A DNA stretch of 64,000 nucleotides from Pohlia nutans (lineage: Eukaryota; Streptophyta; Bryopsida; Bryales; Mniaceae), in NCBI GenBank assembly GCA_022496805.1, contig CM040089.1, positions 42,268,372 to 42,332,371 on the forward strand, in the 5' to 3' direction. The notes below the pieces were generated by a model. The model worked only from the letters and a program-made list of their open reading frames with translations, did not search any database and was not told the DNA's origin. The number at the start of each line of letters is the position of its first letter. Within the stretch, counting starts at the first letter, position 1. Below, piece after piece: positions 33,417 to 44,960 of this stretch. The translations under genes and the position numbers were made by a program.

Positions 33417-33651
33417 TATTGCTAGAAGCCAAAGACGTACGGGTGCTAAATAATGGTGTGTGGGAGGAGGGGTTAGGCATGGGCTGATCTCTAGAGTGTC
33501 CTTGTGATGAGTTATCCCATATGGTTTGTCCATGGTGACCTCCTAGTGTACACTACTTAAGGTGGAAGGCCTTTGAGTAAAGATCATCTCTTTCTACGCA
33601 TTCCTTGTGTTTGTGTGTGTGTGCCTTGTGCAATCTTCTCTACCTTCAATA
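33392..33651 (+). repeat. 3' LTR of copia copy 2 (260 bp)
   Basis: It is identical to both LTRs of copy 1 as far as I compared, and is followed by the target duplication ATTTT. Confidence 0.95.
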
Positions 33652-34710
33652 ATTTTCAGGTTTGGACTTAATTATTATGCCTTTGCGTTAATTACATTTT
33701 TCTAGTCACTTGATGGAGTGGCTTACTTTATACTAATTGAGTTGAAATAGCAAAGTTTCAATAAATTGGCAGTTTCGAAACGCCCAAATCTACACCAATG
33801 CTAGTTAGTTTCTAGAACTTTGTGCACAATTCTGGTGCTAGATCTTAAGTTAAGCACGTCTTTTGTCACCAATTCACCCTATTTGTGACAATGCCGGATT
33901 TTGACAGAGGATTGAACATCATGAGGTCCCCACTTGATCTTCTGAAACCTAAACCTACGTGTACGTACGGCAATTGATTCTACATATTGGCATGTTCACA
34001 GTCGTAAATACTGTTTAAAATAAATAAAGATCAACTACTGAGAGTACGTCTTTTTTTAAATAAAAAGAAAGCATTGTCATGACACTGCAAATCTGAACAT
34101 GTTTTTTTTTTCCTCCCAAGAACTTTTCAAATCTTTTCCAAGGCACCTCGGAAATGGTGTTTGTGGGGCACCAAGGTGTCACTCACCCGGTGCCCCAGGA
34201 GTAAATTAAATCCAGAGCCAGCTGTTGCCTTGGTGGTTGGTCCTTGTAATCAGTAATTTCTCAAAACAAGAATCAAATTAGTTAGTGACCGACGTGGTGT
34301 CCCAGTTAGTTGGTTTGAGCTTTTACCGACGTGTAACGCGTATTACTGGGAGCCAGCCGCAATGATCTGTGACGACGATGAACCAGGTAGAGTATTTATA
34401 TACATATTTATTTATTTATTTATATGTATCTCAGTAAAGGTATGTGTGGAAAGTTGTGAATCATACATCTGCACTAGCAAGCTCGCACGTCAATTGATGA
34501 CCTAGTCTTGCCGGGCTGCAAGCTCGAAATGTGCTTTATCAAACAATTATAACAAATTGCTGCCTTTTTGTTGTGTCACGCAGGGAACCATCACTGGCAC
34601 ATGACAAAAAGCGAGCTAGTAGGTTTCCACTTTGCACAAAAACCTTGAGTTCACCAATTCACTTTCAGCCAGCCAGCCAGCCAGCCCAGCCCAGCCCAGG
34701 AATTACGATC

Positions 34711-35036
34711 ATGCCTTTCGATGTGGCCGTCCTCAACCAGCTGGAACTTGGCTCACTTTTTCGTGTGCCAGATGTCCATGTGAATCAGTTCGTTGAACCT
34801 CAACCTGTGAGTAGTACTCATATATGCCTCGATCGGTGGTTGCATTTATATTATCTAGTCTAACTAATATGTCTGTCATTTACATTCCAAACCTTAATTG
34901 TATATATGGCGGTTCGATCAAAATCTGACATCTACGTTTTCAGAAACAGTTGCATCAAATATATCCGCCATTGATATCTATTCATTCTCAGGCCCTGGAA
35001 CGACAGAAAAACATCAAGATGTTGGCACTTTTCTAG
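34711..35036 (+). CDS. Possible two-exon small gene (46 residues)
   Basis: ATG at 34711 opens a 32-codon exon (MPFDVAVLNQLELGSLFRVP at its start) that ends at 34806 with a strong donor, GTGAGT. An acceptor, TTCATTCTCAG, ends at 34991, and exon 2 (34992-35036) continues in the same phase, ALERQKNIKMLALF, to TAG. Composition is protein-like and the splice sites agree, but 46 residues is very short and I recognise no domain. It could be the first exons of a longer gene with other splice choices, or chance. Confidence 0.3.
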
Positions 35037-35193
35037 AAGCTAGCGCAGATCTACACCCGTCCTAGTTTTTAGAGCTCTGAACCTTGCCATTTTAATGAAT
35101 AGATATGATCGTACCCAACTGGCACTTGCAGTTCTGGTTGATGAGAACCTATAGTCATGAAGAACTTGAGAGCTCACTAACTACTCAAGTTTT

Positions 35194-35302
35194 TTTTTGA
35201 CATAAGCGGTAAGCTTTATTACCACTGCGAAGAGAACAAAAAACCCCTCCTCAGCCTGGCCGAGGCCAGTCCACGGGTGACACAAGCAACAAATGGACCT
35301 AG
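35194..35302 (-). mobile_element. Short 5'-truncated retroposed fragment
   Basis: A T-run at the left (a poly-A tail on the minus strand) is followed by GACATAAGCGGTAAGCTTTATT. The insert is flanked by a 13-bp direct repeat, CTACTCAAGTTTT (35181-35193 and 35303-35315), the signature of LINE-driven target-primed insertion. The body may be a LINE or SINE 3' end. Confidence 0.7.
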
Positions 35303-37316
35303 CTACTCAAGTTTTAACAGGAAGAATATGACCATTGAATTTTTCGATTGATCGTCTAGCAAGCAGCCAATACAGGACTGCAAAACCATCATCACTGCAT
35401 GACCGATATTAACTTAAGAAGTCCCTGCTTCAATGAATTAATTCACCGTTTGTAGATTCCAGCATTGAAGGCAAAACGTGAGTCGTCTGCAGAAATAGGC
35501 CGGGGTAAGTAAAGATGCATGCAATTCAAATGCGTAAAATATCGAGTAGAGAGCCATGCCGATCAAACCCTACGTACATCGATCCAGGTCTCTCTTATTG
35601 CATGTAATTATAATTCCCTGTGTGCAGTGCTGATCGGCAAGCATTCGAGTATGGACGTACCAGATTGATAAATGGCGTAGATATATTCCCAAGCTTGACA
35701 TGCACAGGCCGGTGATAGAAATACCGCCCATGCCGGTACGACTGTAGTTGAATTGCTACCAGAACCCCGAAACTTTACTCAGTTTTTCCTTTATGTTCTA
35801 AAAGTGTTGTAATTAGTGAGCCAGCTGAGCTTTGTTCGAAAGTCAAAAAAGGTAAAAACCGGCTCAAAGTGAGTGCAATATTTAACACGGAACACGCATT
35901 TTAATATTCATGCTATATAGAGCTTTTCCCTGCCTCGTGGACTGCTGCCAGATTCAGTGAAGGTTCTCAGGCAAGGGAAAAAGTGAGCGCCTCTTCAGAA
36001 CAAGCAGCTCAGGAAGGTGCTGGCTGGCTCCAGAGATTACTGAATTGAATCCTGCAGAGCCTAGCCTTTTCATGCAGCGACCGGAAGATCGATGTGAAAG
36101 ATTGTTCAGGAATGTGTTCCACAATAATATCCATAAAGTACTGGCCCAGCATACACCATTTGGCATATGCCGACTTTCTGCAGCACAGCTCTAGACATCT
36201 AGTACTCTTGCAGAGAAATTATTTAACTTAAGTTAGAGCCTCCACACTATAGCTGACTCGTTGAAATTATATATTCATGTACATTTGAAGAGCCCCTGCA
36301 CTTACACTCCTCACGCATCAAAAGTGCACATCAAATAGTCAATGTACCAATCACAAGTAGAATAATATGAGGATATAGACAATTAAATAGTGATTTGAAG
36401 GGCCATTTCTTAACATGCTAAGATTGAGAGTCCTTGGCACTTTTCATTGAGAGACTCTGGGAGGGGATGGGTGCCCATGCTCTTAATTAGTGCAGCTCCT
36501 GCAAGGAGTCAATGCACAACGCATCGATCTGTGAATCAATTGCTGGCTGGCTGGCTGGCTGGCTGGCTGATGGTCCATCGAATCTCCAATAAATAAACGT
36601 ACTGTGCAGAGTTCTAGATCGATGTAGCATCAGGATCGGAGCCTGGGCTTTAATTCAGAAACACACAGACACACACAGGTGCACAATGATCTCCGTTCAG
36701 TTGCATTTCCAACAGTGATCATGCTGCACACATATGGACCGTTACAGTGTTGAGCTAGCAGACAGTATCCCACCTGCTGCGTATACTGCATTCATATCGC
36801 ATGCAGTATCTCAGTACTTCTGGAATCTGCACTCCATGGATTCTGATTTTATTTTTGTTCTTTTGTTTTTTGCAGTTTAAAACTCCTCTGGGAATACATG
36901 TGACAATACTCGTGAGCTCATATATATGTGGCAGGGTTTTTATTGGTCCAGCATTCTACATGTGAACTCATACAGTACTGTACTGTACAGTATCTTCCCT
37001 GTATCCCACTTTGTCCGCGTACAGTACCTTAGAAAGTTACTTTATTCTATTCTATTATAAATACAACTTTTTATTTCTTAAATTTATAAAATATAACAAT
37101 ATATTTATTCATTCAATTATATCTATCTTTGGAATTACAACTATTTATTATTATATCGTATTAATGTTTTATTTATTTACAATATAAAATTATATAATAT
37201 TATACTTATTTTCTTTTTCTTTTTCTTTTACTTTTGGAAATTGGGAAATTTTCAAATAAAGAGCATTTAGAGTAGAAAACAATTAAATGTTTGAACTTGA
37301 TAATTATTGTGATTTT

Positions 37317-37898
37317 TTAATCCTTAACTGCCTAAGCGTTCATTTTTTGGACGGTGTACAAATTTTATCACAGTTTTCTCATTTGTCATGTACATTTTGT
37401 AGTGTGGATTTTTTACTATAGATTTTATGGGAAGTTAGCTTCATGCATGTGTGAACCGATTAGAAAGGGGATGATTTGTGAAATTTTTATGCCTCATTTC
37501 ATGTTGTAGTGATTCACTAAACATTTCTAAGACCTTAGTTCAAAACGAATCAAAAGTGCTCTTGAAAATGTCAACTCATAAATTTAAGCAACCAAAAAAT
37601 CACCAAAAATCGCTACACTTAGAGTATTACATTTCAACCCATCATATCAAATTTCATCTACAGTCAATATCTTATTCGTAATCGAATTACAAAAGAACTT
37701 TGAGTTTTGAGTTTCAATTTTTATACAAAAATATTGGTGATAGCAATCATAGATCTAACCGTATGAATAGAATCTAAAATTCATAATGTACAACTTTTAT
37801 TCACACATCAAGTTCAAAATATCCCTCTTAGTTGCATTTTATAAGACATCTTTGCAATTCTCCAAATCTGGAAAGGGCTGTGGGCATTTAGGGGTTAA
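37317..37898 (+). mobile_element. TTAA-flanked MITE, family A copy 1
   Basis: TTAA (37317-37320) is followed by TCCTTAACTGCCTAAGCG. The other end, read inward, is TTAA (37895-37898) then CCCCTAAATGCCCACAGC. The interior, including ACATGAATCAAGC-like and TATTGGTGATAGCAATCATAGATCTAACC blocks, matches copies at 44961-45506 and 58709-59277. No coding capacity. Confidence 0.8.
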
Positions 37899-39483
37899 TA
37901 TGAATCAATTGCAATTCACTTTTCATTTGGTATAATAATAACTGTAAATCTTTTTCTTAAATAGTTCTTCTGATTTAGATTTTAAATTGGAAATTTGCAA
38001 ATCAAATTATTAAGTATGTATTTCATTCTTCTCATTTGTTGAAGGAAAGTACAATGTGTGAAAACATGATTTCCAAAAATATCATCAATAGTGAAACAAA
38101 GTTGGAAATTGCAAATGTCAAAGATTAGTATTGCAAGTTCTATTTTATTATCTTTGAAAATTTCAATTCTAAGAAATGTATATTGAACGTTAAGTCATTA
38201 GACATGCATGGTTTATAATTTTTTGGGAATTTTTTTAGTTTATTGTAGATTTTCAAAAAAATTAAATGTATGCGATTGTTGTGAAGAAATTATGTTTAAA
38301 GGAATATTGGAACCATCTTCTAATATAAAAAAGCAATTCAATCAATGAAAAAAATTCATTTTCTATATCCAATGCATGTAAGGTTTAATTATTTATTTAT
38401 CAATTACTACCAAAATAATTTCCAATGATATTGTTGATAGTTATGTTGAATGAACTATGTCTTGTTGTGTTAAATTGAACATAACATTTTGCACATTGAT
38501 TAAAATTGATAAACAATTGAACAACGATGTACAAAAAGTGGTTTTTTGCAATAAAATTTATCTGTGTTTTTCTCAAAATTAACATATTAAATAACTTTGT
38601 ATGTATTATAAATTCTTAAATACGATTTTTATATTTAATATATAATTCAAAGCAAAAATGTTGGAACAATGAGGTTGAATAATGATTCTAGAAAAAAAAT
38701 TGTTAGAAGTGCAAAATATATGCACATACATTCATCTATACATTAAGGAAGGTTATTTTTTTATTTTGTTACGTTGAGATCTTCCCAACTGTGTGTCCAC
38801 CGGTTGTGTTCTTGGTACCATTGGAAAGCTCTTGACGGGGAGGGGTGCAAGGAGTTTGTTTTGTTGCGTTTGGACATATGGTGTGAAAGTTATAGATTTT
38901 AATCAAGTTTTGTCACTATAAATTGAATTGAATTATGAAAAATGGAAAATGGGAGTTTTTTATGCCATTTTTGGCATTGTTGAAAAGCTCTCAACGAAAA
39001 GGGGTGACTTGAAGTTGTTTTGTAGCTTTTGGACCTACGATGTAAAAGTTATGGATTTTCAAATGAATTTTGTCACCATAAATTGAATCAAAGTATGGAT
39101 AAATCATTTTAAAAACAAAAACAAAAAACAAAAAGTACAAGACCAAAATTTTCGTTTTCTATTTTCTACAAAATATACCATTTAAACTAAAATGGAAAAA
39201 AATTAGTTAAGAAAAATTACCAAAAAGTCATGTTGATGAATTAAAACTTCAAAATACACAATATAAAATTTCAATGGTTTTCTAATCCCAGTAAAGAATT
39301 CATGTCATTTTAATGATTTAATGATACATAACATAAGGGTAAGAAAGTTTTAACTCACGTGGTTTTATAGTGATATTATAGAGTGTCCCCCTCAAGTTCA
39401 TTCCCTTCAAAATAATAGTACATAGTTAGTTAAATGATTCGTGGATTAAAATACTAGTATAGCTTAAATACGTAGAATATAGA
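37899..39483. other. AT-rich DNA with a two-unit tandem repeat
   Basis: No gene is recognised. Two diverged units of about 157 bp occur at about 38816-38972 and 38973-39095; shared words include GGAAAGCTCTTGACG/GAAAAGCTCTCAACG and TTGTCACTATAAATTGAA/TTGTCACCATAAATTGAA. Confidence 0.5.
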
Positions 39484-39718
39484 CATAAGGTTCTTAAGCC
39501 CTTTGGGGATCACACCTTTTCCCTCATGTAGTAGTGTGCATGGCCAACCTTATAATATTATAAAAACGGAATAACTATGCTCACCCAAACCTTACTCACC
39601 CACTCTTAAGTTTAAGATCTCTGACAAAATCACTTATTCTCTATGTTTGAATGCTATTCCCTAACAAAATATGGGCTAGATTCAGAGGTGAGTAGTACAT
39701 GGATTGAAAGACCTTATG
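39484..39718 (+). mobile_element. MITE, family J copy 1
   Basis: The ends are CATAAGGTTCTTAAGCCC and, inverted, CATAAGGTCTTTCAATCC. The interior is shared, in opposite orientation, with 43155-43388 (for example TCACCCAAACCTTACTCACCCAC against GTGGGTGAACAAGGTTTGGGTG). No clear target duplication was seen. Confidence 0.65.
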
Positions 39719-39972
39719 GATGAAAATACATTCATTCATACAAAAGCTATGTGTATTCATCCAAAACTAGTGAAACTATTCCAGGTTTTCATACAATTTC
39801 ATCCACTCCAAACAAGAGGATCTAAAGTGGGTCACCTTTCGTTTCTTATTAAGAAAAAATTCTCACCAAATATTCCTCGATTTATTTTTTCTAGCTTACG
39901 AGCAAATTAATGTACAAAATAATTACACTGGTTCAGTTGAGACCCATGTGGGAGTTGTTATTCACTGAGTGA

Positions 39973-40275
39973 TGGCCCATTCACACCAAAAAGCTCCCAA
40001 CACTTGCGTTGCGTTCTTGGAAGGCGTTGTGTTTTAAAAATAATATACAATTTTTTGCCGTGTCAGAGCCTTGTCTCTTCTTGCTTTTGGCCAACGCATG
40101 TGCGTTAGTGGAGCGCAAATTTCTTGTGGCACCCAAAATGCCTGGGAGCAGCTTCTTGCATGCGACAAATTAAAAAAACAAATTTTACAGGAGCACACTG
40201 TAGCTACCAAAAACTTACTTAACGAACGCAGATTCTCTGCCGCATTCGCGTCGGGTGACTTGTGTGAATGGGCCA
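39973..40275. mobile_element. MITE, family M copy 1
   Basis: It starts TGGCCCATTCACACC and ends GTGTGAATGGGCCA, with TGA on both sides (39970-39972 and 40276-40278). About 300 bp. A homologous element interrupted by another MITE lies at 51139-51735. Apparent open frames on both strands are by-products of the repeat. Confidence 0.75.
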
Positions 40276-40462
40276 TGAGGGTGTTGAATGCTGAGAGTCA
40301 ATTTGACTTCAACACAGTCGCCATTGCTGGGGGCTCCGTAGGGGAGACAATAATAAAACCATCCAGTGAGGCATGAGATGCACATGGGCCTCTCTTGCAT
40401 CATAAGGAGCATCATTGATCACAGACCACCATAGTAGAAAACTTATATGCAGTATAAAAGTA

Positions 40463-41108
40463 CACTAAATACGGGTATTAAGAGGACTGAAAAATTAGGG
40501 GCTTACCTTGTAAAGTTCATGACTCACGTACTAAATCAGTGAAAATGAATTAAACGATTCTTATAATTTCTAAAGTTTTTATTATTATTTCATGTACATA
40601 TAAAAAATAAAAATAAAAATGTGCTTTTGTACAAGAACACTAAACATTTATATAGTGAGAAATCACTAGTAGAAACAGTGGCACTGCCAAGGGAGATGCT
40701 CAGGCAAGTGGTGCCCAATTCCACGCATGCACAGTGATTTTGCATAGACATCTCCCTGGAGAGCGCCACCTTTTCTACTAGTGAATGTCCGGGATGCACT
40801 TTACATAATGTTTGAGAATCACGTGCATTCATGACCCATTTTTAAAAAAAACCCATGTATACGAGGGGTTATATGTCTAAAGACCTTTGTATACAAATCT
40901 ATTTCATCCTAAATATATGTTTAATGTAAGTATGCGTCAACATTTTTAGCTCTATATATGTTCATTGTATGTATATGTTATACGACAATGTGCATATTAG
41001 TACCCCTTATGTGCACTCACATATACTTATATGTGTTTAGTACGTTGCATCCCGAGGTGAAATTTCGATAAAGTAATATAGGTCCCCTTAATACCTCTAT
41101 TTTCAGTG
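40463..41108. mobile_element. CACTA-like MITE, family S, carrying a nested element
   Basis: The left end is CACTAAATACGGGTATTAAG and the right end, inverted, is CACTGAAAATAGAGGTATTA. TA flanks both ends. A smaller CACTA-like element sits inside at 40664-40783. No transposase coding was seen. Confidence 0.65.
40664..40783. mobile_element. CACTA-like MITE, family H copy 1
   Basis: The 120-bp element starts CACTAGTAGAAACAGTGGC and ends GCCACCTTTTCTACTAGTG, flanked by AAT on both sides (40661-40663 and 40784-40786). CACTA ends and a 3-bp duplication fit the CACTA (En/Spm) superfamily. Relatives lie at about 42786-42906 and 45529-45657. Confidence 0.88.
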
Positions 41109-42468
41109 TAAGTGGAATACTAACAAGTGCTGCGATTCTATGTATGTACGTACGCCCACACCGAAAGTTGGTGTGGACCTCACCTGTACTGGGGCGCCAT
41201 CAAATTGGGTTCACAATGCAGGCGAAAGGGAGACATGGCTACTACAATTCAGTTAACTCAGTAGCAGCTACGTAAACCCTAAAAAGTCCACTCACTGGTG
41301 GATCCAGTGGACCCAGCGGCCCGGCCCGGCCCGGCCCGGCCCCACGGTTGGCTCGATCTGTGGCTGCCAAGTGAGAACGGGAAAAGAATTTCTGCCAAAC
41401 GCTTGACTTGCGGAGCCAGCCAGCCGCTCTGGACACTTGTCTCGGAAAGATCCATTAACATAATTTTCGTTCCCATCACAATATTGTGCCTGCTTGTGAA
41501 GGACTCAAACTAGCCAAAGTCAAAGACTCCTTAACCTGGAGTACACACAACCTAGTACTAGTACCAAATCAAATTTTGCCTCTCTAAAATACAAAAAGAC
41601 TATTTTGCAAGAGTTTCAACCAATCAGTATGCGACTCGAACAAAATAATACTCCCTCTGGCTGTCGGGAAATAACTGTCCTTGTTTTTGGCGTGTTTAAC
41701 GCCGTCTCACTACTCGAAAAATGGTCTATCTTTAATTATGGTATTATGTATTTTTTGTGTCGAGTCAAAGACAAAGGAACTCTAGCCCGAAGGACCAATG
41801 TGAATGATGAGTCTGTTAGGGGAAGTGCTACCAATTTGGTCACCATGACCAAGATGGCGTGTGCTACCTTTGATGTCTTCTTTCGAAAGTAGACCCTACA
41901 GTCACTAAAAACTGCAAATGAATAACAAGTAACTAGAGACGGATAAAGGGTCACTCTCAATGTCCGCCCTGTTTGAAGTGGACAAGGCTCACGTTTAAAG
42001 TATAAAACATAGGGCAAATATTACCCAAAAAAAAAAAAAAAAAAAGCAAATGCCAAAAAATATGGCTAATATTTCCAGAGGGAATAATTGTTTGTGTTTA
42101 ACTTACTCATGTATTCAAGGGAAAATGGCATCTTTTTGGTGATAATTGCTATTTATGTTCATGTGGCGTAGTTACTGTAGGTGAGGGGCAGGGTTGGCAT
42201 AAAACGTTTCTTAAAATAATTGCCAAATTTTTTTGGGGGAAATATTTACTTCAAAGAGAATGTTGTGTGGGGGAAAAAGGAAATCTTAAAGAAAATTGAG
42301 AATAGTCCATTTGTTATACCTTATTATTCAAATATATTTGACTCACATGTGTAGACCGTATCGTTCATCTACAGCAGTAGAATCACCCAAGCGTACTCTT
42401 CATTCACGTTGGTGTGAAACCTACATTATTCTTCCTTTGCAATGAAATTACTAATAACAGGCATATTT
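41109..42468. other. Intergenic DNA with a (GGCCC)n run
   Basis: No gene is recognised. A GC-rich pentanucleotide repeat GGCCC lies at about 41319-41343, and an A-run at about 42028-42045. Confidence 0.5.
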
Positions 42469-42790
42469 CACTACACTGAATGGCGTATTTAGTATCCCGT
42501 GACACTATTTCTAAACTCGGACACTATTTAATTTTAGGGAGATATAGTGTCCTCGTAAGAAAAAAATTGAATGTAGTGTTCCAATGACATATGACAACTT
42601 TATAATAAATATGGCATGCAACTTCATGTCACTCTCATTACTTGGAAAGAACATGGCACTCTCAATGAAAATAAGAATGACAAGTGGCAAACTCCTATGT
42701 AGTGTCAAGGGACATTATTTCTTTTTACCTTTGAACGAATTGTGGTAAAAGACATCAATTTTTCTCAGACACTAAATACGCCATTCAGAG
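42469..42790 (+). mobile_element. CACTA-like MITE, family G copy 2
   Basis: It starts CACTACACTGAATGGCGTATTTAG and ends with the inverted complement GACACTAAATACGCCATTCAG. It is the fuller of the two G copies. Its right terminus is fused to the next element, so the exact end is uncertain. Confidence 0.75.
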
Positions 42791-42906
42791 TAGTAGTAAA
42801 GGTGGCACTACCGAGGCAGATGCGCATGCAATGTTGCCTAGTTCTAAACAAGTGTTGCCCATTTGCATGGGCATCTCCCTCGGCAGTGCCACCTTTTCTA
42901 CTAGTG
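42786..42906. mobile_element. CACTA-like MITE, family H copy 3
   Basis: The right end GTGCCACCTTTTCTACTAGTG is intact; the left end is altered to AGTAGTAGTAAAGGTGGCAC where it joins family G copy 2. The centre resembles the copy at 40664-40783. Confidence 0.7.
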
Positions 42907-42953
42907 TTTGGGCACTCCGCTCTAGCACTATAGCTGAATTCTCTTTTCTACTA

Positions 42954-43141
42954 CACTGAAATCACCATATACTGTGGGTGGATGAATGGCATGGGTACAT
43001 TCATCCATTTGGACAAATTCTCCTTTGTTTAAACAATTTTTCATTAGATTTGGATGAATTTTACCACAATAGTTTGAAAAGATAATTATTGGTAGAACCT
43101 CTCGTAAATACCATTAGCCACAACATATAGTGATTTTAGTG
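42954..43141. mobile_element. CACTA-like MITE, family R
   Basis: It starts CACTGAAATCACCATATACT and its other end, inverted, is CACTAAAATCACTATATGTT; both continue to GTGG. About 188 bp without coding capacity. No clear target duplication. Confidence 0.6.
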
Positions 43142-43154
43142 CACCGGAAGTGAC

Positions 43155-43388
43155 CATAAGGTTCTTGAACCAATGCACTGCTCATATCCGAATCATGCCA
43201 TACTATGTCAGGGAATAACATTCAATATTTGGAAATAAGGGATTTTGTCAAAGATCTTGATTTTAAAAGTGGGTGAACAAGGTTTGGGTGAGCAAAGTTA
43301 TTCCACTTTTACAATATTATAAAGCCGACCATGCAGAGTACCACATGAAGGAAAGGGTGTGACCTACAAAGGGCTTAAGAACCTTATG
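43155..43388 (-). mobile_element. MITE, family J copy 2
   Basis: The ends are CATAAGGTTCTTGAACC and, inverted, CATAAGGTTCTTAAGCCC. It is inverted relative to the copy at 39484-39718. Confidence 0.65.
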
Positions 43389-44756
43389 ATTGTTCTTTTC
43401 ATGTGTGCAATTAAAATAGCACCCTAGACTTAACCCCGAAATGTCAGGCCTTTGACTACGAACTCTTGTTTTACCTGTCACACTCAATTTTGGCACTATA
43501 AATAAGATAAGATTTCAAATTTATATTTGTAGTAGATGAATCCATGTGTCTATTACAAATCATTAACTTTTCATAAATTTTGGTGAAATTTTGAAATTAC
43601 TATGATTTTTAGTAGTGATTGTAAAGAAAATTCATATCAATTACAAAATGTACTCAAAACTTCCAATTTTTTTCCTTAGGTGTAGATTACAATGAAAAAT
43701 AGTATAGTAAATGAAAATCATTCATGTATCTAAATTTAGAATAATTCCCTACACCATGGTGATACCCACCGAACTTGTAACTCCAATAAAACACCCTTTC
43801 AAAAACTTCAAAATGGAGTAGAAACTAGACTCGGTAAGCTTTATTTTGTTGGTTCAGCTCAAATGTAATAGAACTCATTTTCATAGCCTAAATTTAGTTT
43901 AATCAGGAAAAAAACAAAAAATCCAAAATACACTACATGGTGAACCGTTTCTACTACTCTTTTTTTAGTTGAGACCCCACATAAAATCCAAAAATAGCTT
44001 TAAAATGACCTTAATTTAACTTGAAGAGGCGGCATGACCAATAATGAACCTTCACAAAAAGAATTGGATGAAAAATCCTTCATCTTCTCTATGATACTTC
44101 AGTTCACTTTAGATAAGTTACATCCATCTGCTAATATATGGCTTCAAGGACGTTTAACTCCTAAACGCTTGAGGGCGGTCCTCCATCCAAAACTGCCTCA
44201 TTTTAGACATTTTTGTTGATGATCTTTAAATGCTTTGAAAAACCTTTTTTTTCACATTCCAAATGTAGGATCTTGTACTCCTAGGCCTTATAAACCATCC
44301 CTCAAATTTTCAAAACATTTGACTATATATATGCCAAGACTATAGAAAATGCAGTCGAGATTTTGAAATTTCAGGCTTTGAAATATCCGGGCAGCCTTAC
44401 TTTGATGGGCTATTGAACTCAAAAGAAAAAGTTGAAATGATGTGACATTTCTAACCATCCTCAAGATGGGGTAGTCAATAAGATGCATGACTCAATTTGA
44501 TAAGATGTTCAATTCATTAGCATTTTTCAAAGACCTTGTAATGGATGGGGGTATAAAGGGAAGCAAGAGATTTTGGCTAAATTAGATTATCCCTTCACTC
44601 TCCTCCAATTGGATGAGCCCACAACTCATGGCATGCAACCCATGTGGTTTGGAATCAACTTCCTTTGAGGTGCTCAATGAATCTCATTGGCTTGGGTTTT
44701 TTGGCAACTCTAAGTGTTGAAACCTAAGTGTTGAAACTGCCTTTCAACATTCAAGT
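43389..44756. other. Unassigned DNA with two unpaired TTAA-CCCC-type ends
   Basis: TTAACCCCGAAATGTCAGGCC-type sequence starts at 43430 and TTAACTCCTAAACGCTTGAG at 44154. Both resemble the left ends of the TTAA-flanked families, but I could not find their partner ends. No gene is recognised. Confidence 0.4.
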
Positions 44757-44960
44757 GTTTCACTTTGAAAAATTCCCCTAAGTGGAGTTTGGATCGGATA
44801 GACATGATTCCAATTGGATTGGAAAAAAGACTTGTTTACCTATGACATTGTCAAAAAATTTAAAATAAAAATAAAAATAAAAATAAAAACAATAAAATTG
44901 GGCCTAAGTAGCCCGGGAAAATGGGCAACGACTACAAAATGGTCTCTTGGGAGCATAGGC
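44757..44960 (-). mobile_element. TTAA-flanked MITE fragment, family B copy 5
   Basis: It matches the right portion of family B, including CCCCTAAGTGGAGTTTGGATCGG and the segment ending ACTACAAAATGGTCTC. Its end abuts the TTAA at 44961 that is also the left flank of family A copy 2. The other half of the element is absent. Confidence 0.6.

Larger units (their letters stand above)
28184..33651 (+). mobile_element. Complete Ty1/copia LTR retrotransposon, copy 2
   Basis: The element is 5468 bp with the same layout as the first copy, flanked by ATTTT on both sides (28179-28183 and 33652-33656). Reading the two copies side by side, I found two differences, both C in copy 1 and T here: 28292 in the 5' LTR and 32713 in the coding region. 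Different target duplications show that the two copies inserted independently rather than by segmental duplication. Confidence 0.97.
33657..37316. other. Least repetitive stretch; candidate gene neighbourhood
   Basis: This stretch has more balanced base composition than its surroundings and many short palindromic words (GATCGATC, CTAGCTAG, TGCATGCA). It has tetranucleotide runs, (CAGC)n near 34669-34688 and (GGCT)n near 36543-36568, and repeats of GTACT near 36974-36992. No shared MITE was found in it apart from one short retroposed fragment. I could not find a long coding frame; the small two-exon model below is the best candidate. Confidence 0.4.

Noticed and set aside
3703..33656. Segmental duplication explaining the two copia copies
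   Set aside because: Flanking sequences differ and each copy has its own target duplication, so they are independent insertions.
40034..40376. Overlapping open frames of 80-100 codons on both strands
   Set aside because: They fall within family M MITE sequence that recurs at 51.1-51.7 kb with different breaks, so they are not genes.
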